The position numbers and the translations under genes are program-made. The notes beneath the pieces are model-generated. The model saw only the letters and a program-made list of their open reading frames with translations, searched no databases and was not told the origin of the DNA. Shown here one piece after another: positions 53,219 through 64,000 of a DNA stretch of 64,000 nucleotides (position 1 is its first letter; each line of letters opens with the position of its first letter). Origin of the DNA: Saxidomus purpurata (Eukaryota; Mollusca; Bivalvia; Venerida; Veneridae); assembly GCA_022818135.1 (NCBI GenBank), contig JAFMSR010000015.1, positions 26,487,553 through 26,551,552 of the forward strand. Reading direction: 5' to 3'.

Positions 53219-53411
53219 ACCGGTGGTGTAGAGGTTAAAGTGCCTGCCGCTCATCCCGGAGGTTGCGGGTTCGAGCCCTACTGGGGGTCACGACCGTCAC
53301 TCCTCACAAGGTACATGTACCTGTACTGGTTTTCCAGGAAGCGGACTCGAGAGTGACTCGATAAGCTGCAAGCTTTCTTCACAATCGAACTTAAATAAAT
53401 TAGTATAAACA
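53219..53411 (+). mobile_element. SINE family 1, fullest copy with tRNA-derived head
   Basis: Head 'accggtggtgtagaggttaa' to B-box 'gggttcgagccc' (about 53267-53278), then 'gggggtcacgaccgtcact', the shared core 'ccaggaagcggactcgagag' and the tail 'aaataaattagtataaac'. This copy defines the family for the truncated copies at 7264, 30014 and 52757. Confidence 0.85.
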
Positions 53412-55015
53412 AGAAACACACCCTCAACTTAATTCTTGAATCTTTAATTATCATTGAAAACAAAAACACCCTATCCATGGTGTTAAGAGAACATTTCATG
53501 AACTTTGTTTAAAAACGTACAGTAGCTATAGTTATTTCACAATTAACATCAAATCAGTACGTTTTAGATAGCTAATTTATTAACTAATTAGAAGTTTATT
53601 TTCTAATTTGTAATTGTTGTAGGCTTAAACAGTTTACATTTTAAATATTGTCAGTCAGAGCTAGGTGTAAAACTGCCTCATGCCGTGCAAATCTACATTT
53701 AAACGAATATGAACAGTCTGGTGCTAGTTAGAGATTTGGCGAGAACTTTTATAGTTTAGACGCACGCATGTGACATGGATATTCCCAATCGGACATTGAA
53801 GCTTGTTTGGGTTTCACAAATAGTTGGAAATATTAGCACTTGTTCAATTCCGTAGGTTCCTCACGAACTACTTTCACAACTCGCCCAGAAGATGTGATGT
53901 ATCTAATGTGACACTGGCACACTTTGCTACGACACACGCTTTCATTAGACAATGTGTTAAATCGTATACAAGAATATTCCTTCATCTAAATCGCATTATT
54001 TCATATGATGTTTTCCGTAACGCTGTATTAACGGAAATGTACTTTCAGTTTTAATTAAGATATTAAAAGAACTTATTTTTGCATCTGCAGCTGTAACTAA
54101 AGCGCCGTGACCTGTTTGAATAAAAACTAGACGAAGTTACGAATTTAATCGATGTAATTTGACAGTAATAGGCTTGTTAATGGGCACAGTCTATATCATT
54201 ACCCTATCGACTTCTTGTCAGCCGTTACTTGCTCACGTGCTTTAACGGAAGTCGATCACATAGACCAACAATCAAACCGAGGCTATCTCAGCGTGCAGAA
54301 CCGGAAGTGTAGGGTTGAGAAAATGATTTATGTGGTTTATGTTACAGATTTGTTCAAACAGAGCTACTCAAGGCAAATGTGCATTTATATGATAATATCT
54401 TAACTACCTGGCGCTGATTGTTTAAAACCTTTTCAAGAGACCCGATAACGAGTTAATTTAGAAATAATAACTTTAAATGTTCGAGTAATAGCACATAATA
54501 TCCCGTTTCATATAATAAAATTTGATTGATCACTGTACTTTTCTTTTTCCATTACGCAACAGGATTTTCATTTTTATTTTCAACCATACCGTGTTGATTA
54601 CATGAAAGCTAACAGTTTAGATGCATTTTTGTTTTGTGCCGATATAACGATGAGTAATGGTACAGGAAAACCCTCAAACGCAATAAAAAATCTACAGCTT
54701 TTATCATTTTACATTTTTGGTCATAAATATGGGTGAAATGTAGATGTAAAACTGCCAATTGAATGATGAAGCAGCGAGATACACCTTACCTGTCACGTGC
54801 TGTCATTTTAATGACTGTGTACCTAATCGCATGTCCACGTAAGTCAGTTATTATTCGATCATAAGGATTACTTAAAGAAAAATACATTGTTAGTTTCTCG
54901 CTTCTAAGGAGAATATATTATTAGTCATGTTTATACACACATACATTTGGAGGGAGAAAAAAGAACCCCAGAGAAAGTGATTATAATTTTCATAATGTGT
55001 GTTTTTTATTGTTTA
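53412..55015. other. Intergenic, no gene supported
   Basis: Plain AT-rich sequence. Short frames at 53824-54054 and 54215-54403 show no motif that I can name. Confidence 0.45.
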
Positions 55016-55017
55016 TA

Positions 55018-55292
55018 GTCCGGGCCGAACCTAGGATTTCTCCTCCAGTGAAATTGCTAGGACTCCTGACATTCACAGGGAAAGAGACAGATGAAAATAC
55101 AAGGGAATACGGGTACCAGACCCTAGCTCTTTACAAAAAGACCCCTTGGTTCTTTTACGTGCCCGGTGTATAACACAGATACACGCGATACCACTTCTGG
55201 GTTTCTAGCGCTTCTGAAATTTCCAGTGACTCAGCCGTGATTCGAACCGGGGATCTCTCGGTTGGTAGTCCAGAGCGTTTACCACTCTCCCT
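55018..55292 (-). mobile_element. tRNA-derived SINE, family 3
   Basis: On the minus strand: a tRNA-like head ending in the B-box CCCCGGTTCGAATCACGG (about 55235-55255), then a body with 'acaccgggcacgtaaaagaa' and 'ccaaggggtctttttg'. The 'gggcacgtaaaagaac' phrase also ends the element at 63396-63565, so the two are related. Confidence 0.7.
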
Positions 55293-56244
55293 AAAATTAA
55301 TGTAGAAGTATGTATTGTTAGAAAGATTCGTAGCAAAAAGCCGTGAAAATATTTCAACAACAGTTACTGCCTGAAATTACACTAGTCCCAAATTACAGTG
55401 TCAGGTTATGTACGCATAGAGTAAATCGCTGTAAGTAACGAAAATTGAGAAAGCAGCACAATGTGTCACAAACATTGAGAAGAGACCTCCAAACTTTTTA
55501 CTGCAGATTCTTGTTTTCAAAGTTTTAAAGTTAAATTTTACCCGAATCAATGTAATATAAGCGCTCATTGTTCATAAAAGAATTTGCAAAACGTTTTAAA
55601 TTCAATATAAAACACTTGACAAACATGTCCGGACCTAGTTACCGATGAAATATAATAGAATACCCTGCTATAAAGGGTATTGAAAGAAATAAAACCATAT
55701 TAGCCGCGCCTGTTTTAGGTTCCTCAATATGCAATTAATTTGGATTGATAAAGCGTCAGACATTGATACCTTTAGAAGCTATTTACTAAAACACATAATC
55801 GTACAGGTATTTCTTCTGCACGTCAATCATACCAACCTCATGTGGAGCGTCTTTTATCATGATAAATTGCATTTTTATTGCAACAAAACGACACAGTCGG
55901 GTCAATGTTGTTTCGTAGGGTCAACAGAAAACTAAAACCGTCTTGGGATTGATATTTGATTTATATGTACGAGATTGCATTGTAAATGTGATGCACATTA
56001 ACTCTTATGTATGTACTGTCTGTTCATTTTGGTTTTGTTTCCATGCAAAATCGTATTTTATTTAAGAGTAATATGGTACGCATCCATATTTTAAGATATA
56101 ATAGAGTCTAAAAAATTGTAATCCGATGAAGAAAGAACTTTAAATCTAGTAATTGTTTCTTTTTTGTTCTATCATTTTGCTTTGTTCTAGTAGGGTCGTA
56201 TTCTAGAATCATCTTAAGTGATTTCTATAATATATGAACTAAGA
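55293..56244. other. Intergenic, no gene supported
   Basis: AT-rich, no repeats of note, no recognisable exon. Confidence 0.45.
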
Positions 56245-57000
56245 TCCCTTTTACACCGCTTGGTTCTACTCCATTTTCTTCTACAGCACTCCCCTCTACA
56301 CCACTCACTTCTTCTCCACTCCCTTCAACACCACTCACTTCTACACCACTCACTTCTACTCCACTCCCTTCAACACCACTCACTTCTACACCACTCACTT
56401 TTACTCCACTCCCTTCAACACCACTCACTTCTACACCACTCACTTATACACCATTCACTTATACACCACTCACTTCTACTCCACTCCCTTCAACACCACT
56501 CCGTTCAACACCCCTCCCTTCTACTTCACCCACTTCTACTCCACACCCGCATACACCCCTCCCTTCTACACCACTCAATTCTATTCCACTCCCGCTTCTA
56601 CACCACTCTCTACACCACTCCCTTTTTACACCAGTCACTTCTACTCCACTCCATTCTACTTCACTCCCTTCTTCTCTACTCATTTATACACCACTCACTT
56701 CTACACCACTCCCTTCTACACCACTTCCTTCTACTCCACTCCATTCTACTTCACTCCCTTCTTCTCTACTCATTTATACACCACTCACTTCTACACCACT
56801 CCCTTCTACACCACTTCCTTCTACTCGACTCCATTCTACTTCACTCCCTTCTTCTCTACTTATTTATACACCACTCCTTTCTACACCACTCTCTTGTACT
56901 CCACTTCCTTCCACTCCACTCTATTCTACACCAGTCATTTTTACTCCACACTCTTCTACACCACTTCATTCTACTCCACTTCCTTACTTTACATACTACT
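56245..57000. repeat. 15-bp microsatellite/minisatellite (TTCTACACCACTCAC)
   Basis: Units of 15 bp, 'ttctacaccactcac' and 'ttctactccactccc', alternate for about 750 bp. Because 15 is a multiple of three, a 273-codon plus-strand frame (Leu/His/Ser repeats) and two minus-strand frames (Ser-Gly-Val-Glu repeats) stay open. The frame has no splice context or non-repetitive domain, so I treat it as a repeat, not a gene. Confidence 0.85.
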
Positions 57001-57307
57001 CCCTTCCAATTCCATGTCACTCTGTTCCATGTCTTATGATGTTCATCCTTGTGATTATATTTAAATAAACCTGTAGGTAGTAAAATGCTTCGTTAAAAGT
57101 ATTCGAACCCTAACTATATTCTTAACAAAGCAGATTGTAGCTTTTTGAAACCTCTATTACCGTTTTTGTTGTGCACATACATCTTGATAAGTGAAAGAAG
57201 GAGGGTTACTCCCAAGCGGTAGTTTCGTGATCCAAACTGCTTGCGATCAATTATTTTGTCATTAGGAACAATTACGGAGTCGTTAGCGAGTAAAGAAGGG
57301 ATGAAAA

Positions 57308-57784
57308 ATGTCCGTCATTTTGATCTGTTTGTTTATCTTCCAATCAGAGAACTACTTGACGACAGAAAATGAAATGCGTTCCGCAACATTTCCGGACTAC
57401 GGAAGTACGGAAGTTATCCATGCCTGGATCCGTGACTTTACCGGAAGCCCGGTCTTTTTTAGTTTAATGTTTAGTGAGTTAAGTGATACATGTAATGATA
57501 TTATATTGCATTTCGCATGTCACAAAAGAATGGAGAACAATATATCAACGATTGAAGACGAGGTTGCTGATGTCATGTCCACTGTATACCGATTATCGCG
57601 CTTCCTGGTACGATATTTGCGTTCGGAACAAAGTCGGCTGCCAACTTCTTATTCAGATAGAATTAGAACAAATGACCGTGGTGTAATTTCCAAACGTCTG
57701 CCCTGTCACCTCAGTGCGAGTATAAAAGTTAAAAAGCGATCAGTTTTCAGCTGTATATTATGTCAGTTTTTAGAAAAACTCTAG
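57308..57784 (+). CDS. Unrecognised open frame, 158 codons
   Basis: Starts at an ATG in a weakly hydrophobic context (MSVILICLFIF) and contains an acceptor-like 'atcttccaatcag' at about 57345 followed by ENYLTTENEMRSATF and 'STEVIHAWIRDFTGSPV'. It then carries on through less protein-like sequence. The second frame at 57483-57686 also looks partly protein-like (YDICVRNKVGCQLLIQIE). A decayed exon of a secreted protein, shifted by an indel, would explain this, but I cannot name a family. It could equally be chance. Confidence 0.2.
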   Translation: MSVILICLFIFQSENYLTTENEMRSATFPDYGSTEVIHAWIRDFTGSPVFFSLMFSELSDTCNDIILHFACHKRMENNISTIEDEVADVMSTVYRLSRFLVRYLRSEQSRLPTSYSDRIRTNDRGVISKRLPCHLSASIKVKKRSVFSCILCQFLEKL

Positions 57785-57975
57785 ACATATACTTGTGTGT
57801 AACTTATCGTTTGTTTCCACGTGTTCCTGCACAAGATTTGGGGGAAATCTGTATCTCTTTTGCATGCTCGCCTTGTCCAAATTCCCGACAGTACATAGCT
57901 TCAACATTTTTCGTTCAAAGCGAAAGCCGTAGACCAAAGATAAACGCCGACTGGTATATAAAATATGATCTATAG

Positions 57976-60900
57976 AAACGGGTCTTACAATCTATATTTG
58001 CCGCCATGATGAATATATTTGTACTCAATGACACGAAAAGGAACATCATAAATTATCATAAAGTTTTTTAAGTTACCAAATGGAACAACAATAATCGTTT
58101 TACTAAGTTGGGTGTGCACATTTGGATTGTAGACATTAACAGGAACTGCCGAATGCTAGGTCATTGTTGTTGCCTACTTTAGTGAATTAGTCACATTGTT
58201 GCCTCTTGACTATCAACAGGATCTACTATTCTTTTCTCAGTATTCGAGTCCTTTATTCCATTTTAAGATCAAGCAAGCGAGCCGCTTTTTAGAATTTTAA
58301 AAGCTTATCTTGTTTTTGAATATGAAGGAACGGAGTAATTATGTGCACAGTAAAAATGTTAGCAACAGTGCGAAAACGTGACAAAATACTGAATGTTCAA
58401 ATGTAACGACAAATGCTTAGACTTATATTGCAATTTATTTTACCTATAGATATTAAACAAAGACTTTTTAAAAAATTTTACCAGAAAGGTGCGAGCTATT
58501 AAGTGCTTGAATAGCTAAGAGCGCATTACTTTTACCCAACTCTTTCGCAAACTGACGTCTTTTCAAAATCTGATCACCATCCATCGGTATTTCACTACAT
58601 CGATTTCCTTAAAGCACTGTATTTTTTTTCGACGCGAGTAATCAGTGTAGTTGTTGAACTTGCAACAGGTATAAATTTCACTAAAATACCCCAGGTATTC
58701 AGAGTTTTAATTTCTCCTAAATGTCAGATTATTTCAATACACGAGGATCTGCAATTTAAATAGCTGACATTTCTGATCATAATTTTATAGGACTCTGACC
58801 CTTTTATTACCGCTTGTACCTGATTTCATCTTCACAATGATACTAATAAACGTCACTATGCCGCAATGAAAACAGGGATTATTTTATATCGCGGTATCGT
58901 ATTACCATCGTGGATCTTTCACGAGTAGTCAGGCTATATCACTGCTCAATGATTCTGAATGTAAATCGTTCCCTGGCACGAGGGGTCGCTTTCACACGTG
59001 TTTCTTACAGATTTATTCCCAGGCTTGGGTTACTGAGACTCCGATGTGAGCAAGTGCCTGCTGACTCCCGTTTGTTGGACTGAGTCTCAGATTTTTATGG
59101 CAAAACATTTACATTTTGTGAAAAAATTAGCGCACAGCAAATTCTGTATGACATCTCTTTATGAAGTCTTTATATAAGTGTCTTTTAAAGTTACGTTGTC
59201 ACATGGCTGTAGAATCTTTGCAATGTTTTACACACACCAGATGTCACCAAGGCCATTCAGGTGTATAAGCCGCTTAATCCTTGTATGGCACCTAACTTCG
59301 TGTCACAAATGACTATGACTTCCCGGCAGAACTTGAAATTGTTGTTTCCGGAAAGTTTTGAAGTTATGCGCTTCGTAAAAGCACGCCGATGAAATGGTGA
59401 AAGTGTCACTTTCTCCACCAAGTACACCGTTGCGGTTTCGAGTGTCCGTCGGTCTTACCTTCACATTTTTTTATTAAAAGTAGTAATTCAGCTTAAACGT
59501 CATCCTATTTACTAAATGCATACATTATCTAACTTGATTCGAATGAATGCAAGTCGGGAAATCGACATATTTTATACGTTTTCATATCCAATTTCAATAC
59601 GACATTTTTTGTAGTTATTATTACAGTTCTTGTTTTTGTGTTCCGACCTGAAGGGTCAAGAATCAAGCGCTGCTATGTGACATTACACTCATCAATCAGA
59701 CCATGAAATGCACTTCTTTTTACCCAGCGCGGCGTGATACGTAATCAATATGGCCGTCAAAATGGCCGCCTGTTGAGTTAATACACTACACTTGACACAT
59801 TGCTAATTAAACTTCAGACCTGTCCCTCTGTATAAACAAATGAACAATTTAAAAGAATGTCACATGCCCGTGTGAAGACACGGAAGAAGTTGAATGTCAG
59901 TGGGGCAGCGAATTAAAGACATAAAATTGATATCTGTTTCATTACCCACAATTCACTTTAGGAATGTATACATGAAGGAGCAAATTAATTCGATAAATTG
60001 ACATGATAGTTCACTTTAACATATAATTGAATCCCCTTTATAAATTCTGCAGAAAATGTGACGTTGTACCGGTAAATTGCCATTACTTCTGTAAAGAAGT
60101 CTTATACATGTATGTAGCGGTGGTCCAGATCACGGATTCTGAGCTCCCACCAACAACCTACACATAGACATGTGGCAGAAAAAGTGTGACAGCCAGGGCC
60201 AATACACGCCACAAATTTACTATAGGTTTATATGGGAGCGCTGTCATTAACTCGCGATAACATTTGAACTAATAAAGTTATTTTAAAATCACAAACGGGA
60301 TGATAAAATATAACATTTCCGCTTTATAATGAATATGTTTTTATTTTTCTGAGACTTAATTAGTTTGGACTTTTTTAACTTAAAAACTCTACCCGTCGTT
60401 TCAAAACGCCAAAAATGTGACAATTCTAAAAGTTGAAAATGTTGCAGTTTATCTTCAATTTGTTCAAAAACTATAACACTTATTTTAGAATCACAAACGG
60501 GATCTAATAAAACAATCACATATCATTTTAGTGATATTTTTTTATATTAGAAAAAAAAGCAAGAATAGAATGGTCTTTTTTTAAGGTTTTGTTTAACAGG
60601 TATATAATTTTATTTTTACGATCGGAGCTCGGTTGCTTCCGTAATTCTTGCCGAACACTTCCGAATGATTGACATCGATAAGTTTTATGGCCGGACATTA
60701 CGTAACATTTATCATGATCTTTAAAAAGTCGGGTTTTGTTTTACGCTAAATACAAACTGGGTTGGAATCTTCATTTGTTTTATTTATAAAAAGGCAAAAC
60801 ATTTCATTGCAACCGGATATACATGATATTGTCTTTATAGCGAAGATCCATGAAATTTTCAGTATACTGATAATAGTATACAGCTTTTGCAACACATAAA

Positions 60901-61885
60901 AGATTCACTATGCGTGTATTTTCATTTCGAGGCACTTGCACGGGCTATTTTATTTTGTTTTACATTTTTCTTTGTCTCGAATGAAAGGCAAGTATTCACT
61001 CGGCTAAAATTAGTGTCATTTTATAGATGTCAACATAGAGTTTCTTCGAGATTCAAAATACACAGAAAAAAGCAGGTTGACTTATCCCTCGAATCTTTTG
61101 TCTTTCATTTCATCCCGAAGAAATAAACTTTTTACATTAACAAAAAGAGAAGAAACAAACACGCAATGTTTGACCGGCGTGCAGAGTATTAAATGACACC
61201 ATCTGTAAAATTTAACAGGTATTATTCTACTGCAGAAATGGAAAAGTTTTTTCCACATTAAATGCGAATTATAATTTCAAGCAATGTGGACAGTGTTACA
61301 ATCCAGCTGTAATTTTGAAGGAAAAATATATTTGACCATATGGTTTGAAACTGAAAAACCACATTCTTTTTACGACATTCAACATCAAGCGTCTACTAGT
61401 CTAAGAGTATGTAAAATCTATTGATAATCTGAAAAGGAAACGGTGCTTTTTCTTAACTTAAAAACGCCTACAGAAATCAAATGTCAGTTTTTATCAGATC
61501 GGGAACAACTAATTGGGAAATACAAAAAGTCGACGTACTATTTAACGCGGACCTGTAGGTCCGCCTATTTACGTTTTAAATGCACACCATGCTTTTGCAA
61601 CAGACTTGCCGTGTGCGTCTGTACTTGAAAATTGCAGGTCTACAATTTTCAACAATTCTCACGAGCAAACATTCCGCATGTGTAAAGGGATCAGCCGAAT
61701 AAGAACAATCAAGTGCACACTATATTCATTCCTATTATTATGTCAAAATTCACGAATGTTGTAGCTTTTGGATTATTCTGTGACTATATAGTGTCAACAA
61801 TTTCTACCACTGAATTCTATTTTCAACATCCGTTATTTTACATTAGATTCATGTGACTGTAATGAAATAGTGCTCTCTAGTTAGA
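57976..61885. other. Intergenic, no gene supported
   Basis: AT-rich. A 21-bp near-identical pair 'ttttaaaatcacaaacggga' / 'ttttagaatcacaaacggga' lies about 200 bp apart (about 60280 and 60481). No exons or RNA genes recognised. Confidence 0.45.
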
Positions 61886-61936
61886 TCATTATTATTGTTA
61901 TTATCATTATTATTTTTTTTATTATTATTATTATCA
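61886..61936. repeat. ATT microsatellite
   Basis: Interrupted run of ATT/TTA trinucleotides of about 50 bp. Confidence 0.9.
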
Positions 61937-62201
61937 ATTGCGAGTAATGTGAATCATTAATGATAATGTTGAATGTTCTTTATCTTCTGGGTGGAAATGG
62001 TAAAATAAGCAGAAAATTATCCCCTTTACGCACAAAAGTCAAAAGTAACACATCAAGTTCTATATCTCCTTTAGGCAATATTCAAGTACAATCTATGACC
62101 CTGTTCGTTATTTACGGATAATACCGAACCGTTTCCGTTAACTTCACTGTCGTGAACGTGCACCGGTACGGTGTTTCCGTAGACCGGTACGGTCAACCAA
62201 G

Positions 62202-62227
62202 ATGGCGGAAGAAAACGACCAAACAAG
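62202..62227 (+). CDS. Possible first exon in left arm (MAEENDQTR)
   Basis: ATG inside CAAGATGGCGG (Kozak- and YY1-like) opens MAEENDQT and reaches AG|GTATGT, a strong donor, after 26 bp (phase 2). It looks like the 5' end of a housekeeping-type gene. No downstream exon in phase was found before the inverted copy begins, so the gene may be broken or the exon may be captured. Confidence 0.3.
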
Positions 62228-63163
62228 GTATGTGTCAGTTTAAGTTTCTGTAACTTCAGTCCAATCACGCTTAGAAGTGTATCTTTGACATTTACTGGCG
62301 TGGAAAGGGTTATTATTTTTGTTGCATATATTATTACCGGACCAAGTGCTAAATTTACACTGCAAATTTCAGTCGAATGGGTCATTTCTAACCCGATGAA
62401 ATATGAATCGAGACTTGATGCTGTTTTTGCATGAAAACTGACACGAAAGAATCAGCCAAACTTTAACAGAAACCTGTCCTAAATGTATTATCCTTCATGA
62501 AACTGGCTAAATATCAGCTTTGATTTGCCACTGTTCGTTTTATTCTTGTACTTTCTCTTTCAACAACAAACCGGTTCGGTCAGCACGCACCGGTATCACT
62601 TTTCCGTAAAAAGTCACCGGTACGGTCGCAAAAACGCAACGGTACAGTCATCGCTCTCAATTGTAAACGGTACAGTCACCTTCTGATGTGACGCTTTCCT
62701 TGTGGGATATATCTATTTTAATTTGGTTTGTTTCTGTAACGGATGCATCTTTTCACTTTATTGTACTTTTCAAATCATGATTAATCTGATACTATGATTT
62801 TGACAGGAAAAATATGTAAAAGTGCAGGCTTTGTGCAAATGTCAACTGTCAGACTGTATCCTAGAAACACAAGAACAAATAGCACATAGTGCAAATTCGA
62901 AAGAAATACCTTAATTCATTAACACCGTTACACTTTTGTGAAGTGGTGGCTGTATTTCATGCAAAAACAGCATCAAGTCTCGATTCAAATTTTATCGGGT
63001 TAGAAATGACCCATTCGACTGAAATTTGCAGTGTAAATTTAGCACTTGGTCCGGTAATAATATATGCAACAAGAATAATAACCCTTTCCACGCCAGTAAA
63101 TGTCAAAGATACACTTCTAAGCGTGATTGGACTGAAGTTACAGAAACTTAAACTGACACATAC

Positions 63164-63189
63164 CTTGTTTGGTCGTTTTCTTCCGCCAT
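63164..63189 (-). CDS. Possible first exon in right arm, inverted twin
   Basis: Reverse-complement copy of 62202-62227 with the same ATG and the same GTATGT donor, pointing toward its twin. Any transcript from the two arms would converge. Confidence 0.3.
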
Positions 63190-63395
63190 CTTGGTTGACC
63201 GTACCGGTCTACGGAAACACCGTACCGGTGCGCTTTCACGACAGTGAACTTCTAATCCCCAATACTTACCGATTGTCGGCTTGACACTTTTTCTGCCGTA
63301 TGAGTATGAATCGTCCAACTATGAGAACAGGAAGCGGACAAGGTACAACGTACATAAGTGTTAATTGTATAAGCAACGCTTTTACCAAGTGCATA

Positions 63396-63565
63396 GGGAG
63401 CGGGTCAGTGGTCTTGTGGTTAAGGCACTGGACTGGTAATCCAGGGTTCACAGGTTCGACCCCCGCTCCTCCAGCTAATGGTCGTTCGGATGAGACCTAA
63501 AACTGAGGTCCGATGTATCGGTGCTGTAAACCGGGTATGTAAAAGAACTATAGGGATGTACATGT
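63396..63565 (+). mobile_element. tRNA-derived SINE with well-preserved tRNA-like head
   Basis: The head 63397-63474 has potential acceptor halves GGAGCGG and CCGCTCC, a five-pair anticodon stem CTGGA/TCCAG around CTGGTAA (anticodon would be GGT, Thr), and a B-box GGTTCGACCC. The T-arm does not fit between B-box and acceptor, so it is not a normal tRNA. The body has 'ttcggatgagacctaaaact' and 'gggtatgtaaaagaac', as expected for a SINE. Confidence 0.7.
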
Positions 63566-64000
63566 ATCTGCAATGGGACGTTTTCTACGTCTTGTACTAT
63601 CCGTCGAAACATTAAATAACAAATCTCTGCTGGGGGTGCTAATCATATGGATTATCCGGTACCAAGTATTAAACTCTAAAATACAATACAAAACAAGTGC
63701 AAACTTAGAGGATATAACATGCTCAATGACACAAAAACACTACAGAGTACAGACAAATAATGATGCGATAGGTTGAATCTGAGGTGATTAGTATCCCGAA
63801 ATGTTGGTACTCTTTTGTATTATTATAACCTTTCTCTTCTCCAGGGTCAACCGATAATAAAATTTGCATTTATAACTACATCCCGTTATTATACAGTAAA
63901 TGTTACTAGCATTTCTTTTTAAATGAATGTTTTATTGACTATTTGAACATGTATTTTTTTCCAACGAATAATTTATTATCTCAAATCAACATTTGTTTTA
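63566..64000. other. Intergenic to window end
   Basis: AT-rich, no supported feature. Confidence 0.45.

Larger units (their letters stand above)
62143..63248. repeat. Inverted repeat with 294-bp arms and ~518-bp spacer
   Basis: Left arm 62143-62436 and right arm 62955-63248 are near-perfect reverse complements of equal length; their translations in the shared frame differ at very few positions. Each arm carries ACCGGTACGGT motifs next to CAAGATGGCGGAAG. The spacer has further 'caccggtacggtc' and 'aacggtacagtc' motifs at about 62580-62685. The two long frames read from the arms (62071-62385 minus, 62889-63284 plus) are the same non-coding strand seen twice. No target duplication is clear. Confidence 0.88.

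Noticed and set aside
56218..57039. 273-codon Leu/His/Ser-rich open frame
   Set aside because: It is created by a 15-bp repeat, which keeps frames open on both strands. There is no non-repetitive domain, signal peptide or splice partner.
62071..62385. 104-codon minus frame nearly identical to the plus frame at 62889-63284
   Set aside because: Both are the same strand of the two inverted-repeat arms. Similarity comes from duplication, not protein constraint, and the exon-like part lies on the opposite strand.
63397..63474. Thr(GGT) tRNA gene
   Set aside because: Acceptor and anticodon stems look possible, but there is no room for a T-arm, and SINE body sequence follows. Called a SINE head instead.

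Overview
This window looks like nuclear DNA of a lophotrochozoan animal, most likely a mollusc and probably a bivalve. Genes are sparse, split by small introns with GT-AG borders, and secreted. The background is AT-rich and full of tRNA-derived SINEs, LINE remnants, and dispersed repeats of the 'cgtccgt ... gatgaaacttgg' and 'gaccttgac' kind that are common in bivalve genomes. The molluscan assignment is inference from style, not a database match. There is no sign of prokaryotic gene organisation. Layout: 1-4540 is a higher-order tandem array (about 60-bp units in about 600-bp super-units) that runs off the left edge. 4541-12140 is intergenic with a 42-bp degenerate array, a SINE fragment and short duplications. 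12140-18500 is a transposon-rich block: tRNA-like sequences, a 1.2-kb terminal-inverted-repeat element with telomere-like TTAGGG repeats inside, two LINE fragments on opposite strands, and three copies of a dispersed repeat. 18843-22400 is a 28-bp minisatellite of roughly 127 units. 22530-23640 is a dense cluster of GATATC palindromes bounded by inverted repeats. 23640-31570 is mostly non-coding and holds SINE pieces and a second, inverted copy of the 1.2-kb element. 31869-46039 (+) is the main gene: a secreted astacin-family zinc metalloprotease that I could follow through 16 exons. Its order is end of a signal peptide, propeptide, basic cleavage site, astacin domain (HExxHxxGxxHE zinc motif and Met-turn), EGF-like module, and eight ShKT-domain exons. 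Every ShKT exon is flanked by phase-1 introns, so the tail looks built by exon duplication. One of the eight carries a one-base frameshift; leaving it out restores a 699-residue open frame from the first visible exon. The initiator-Met exon was not found. 50986-52574 (-) is a two-exon gene for a 228-residue secreted, cysteine-free protein that I do not recognise. Its intron contains another minisatellite. 52575-64000 is non-coding as far as I can see. It holds SINE copies, a 15-bp microsatellite that opens long false reading frames, an unrecognised open frame at 57308-57784, and a 294-bp-arm inverted repeat at 62143-63248 whose arms each contain what looks like a promoter plus tiny first exon. 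The two confident genes both encode secreted proteins. Nothing visible shows that they act together.
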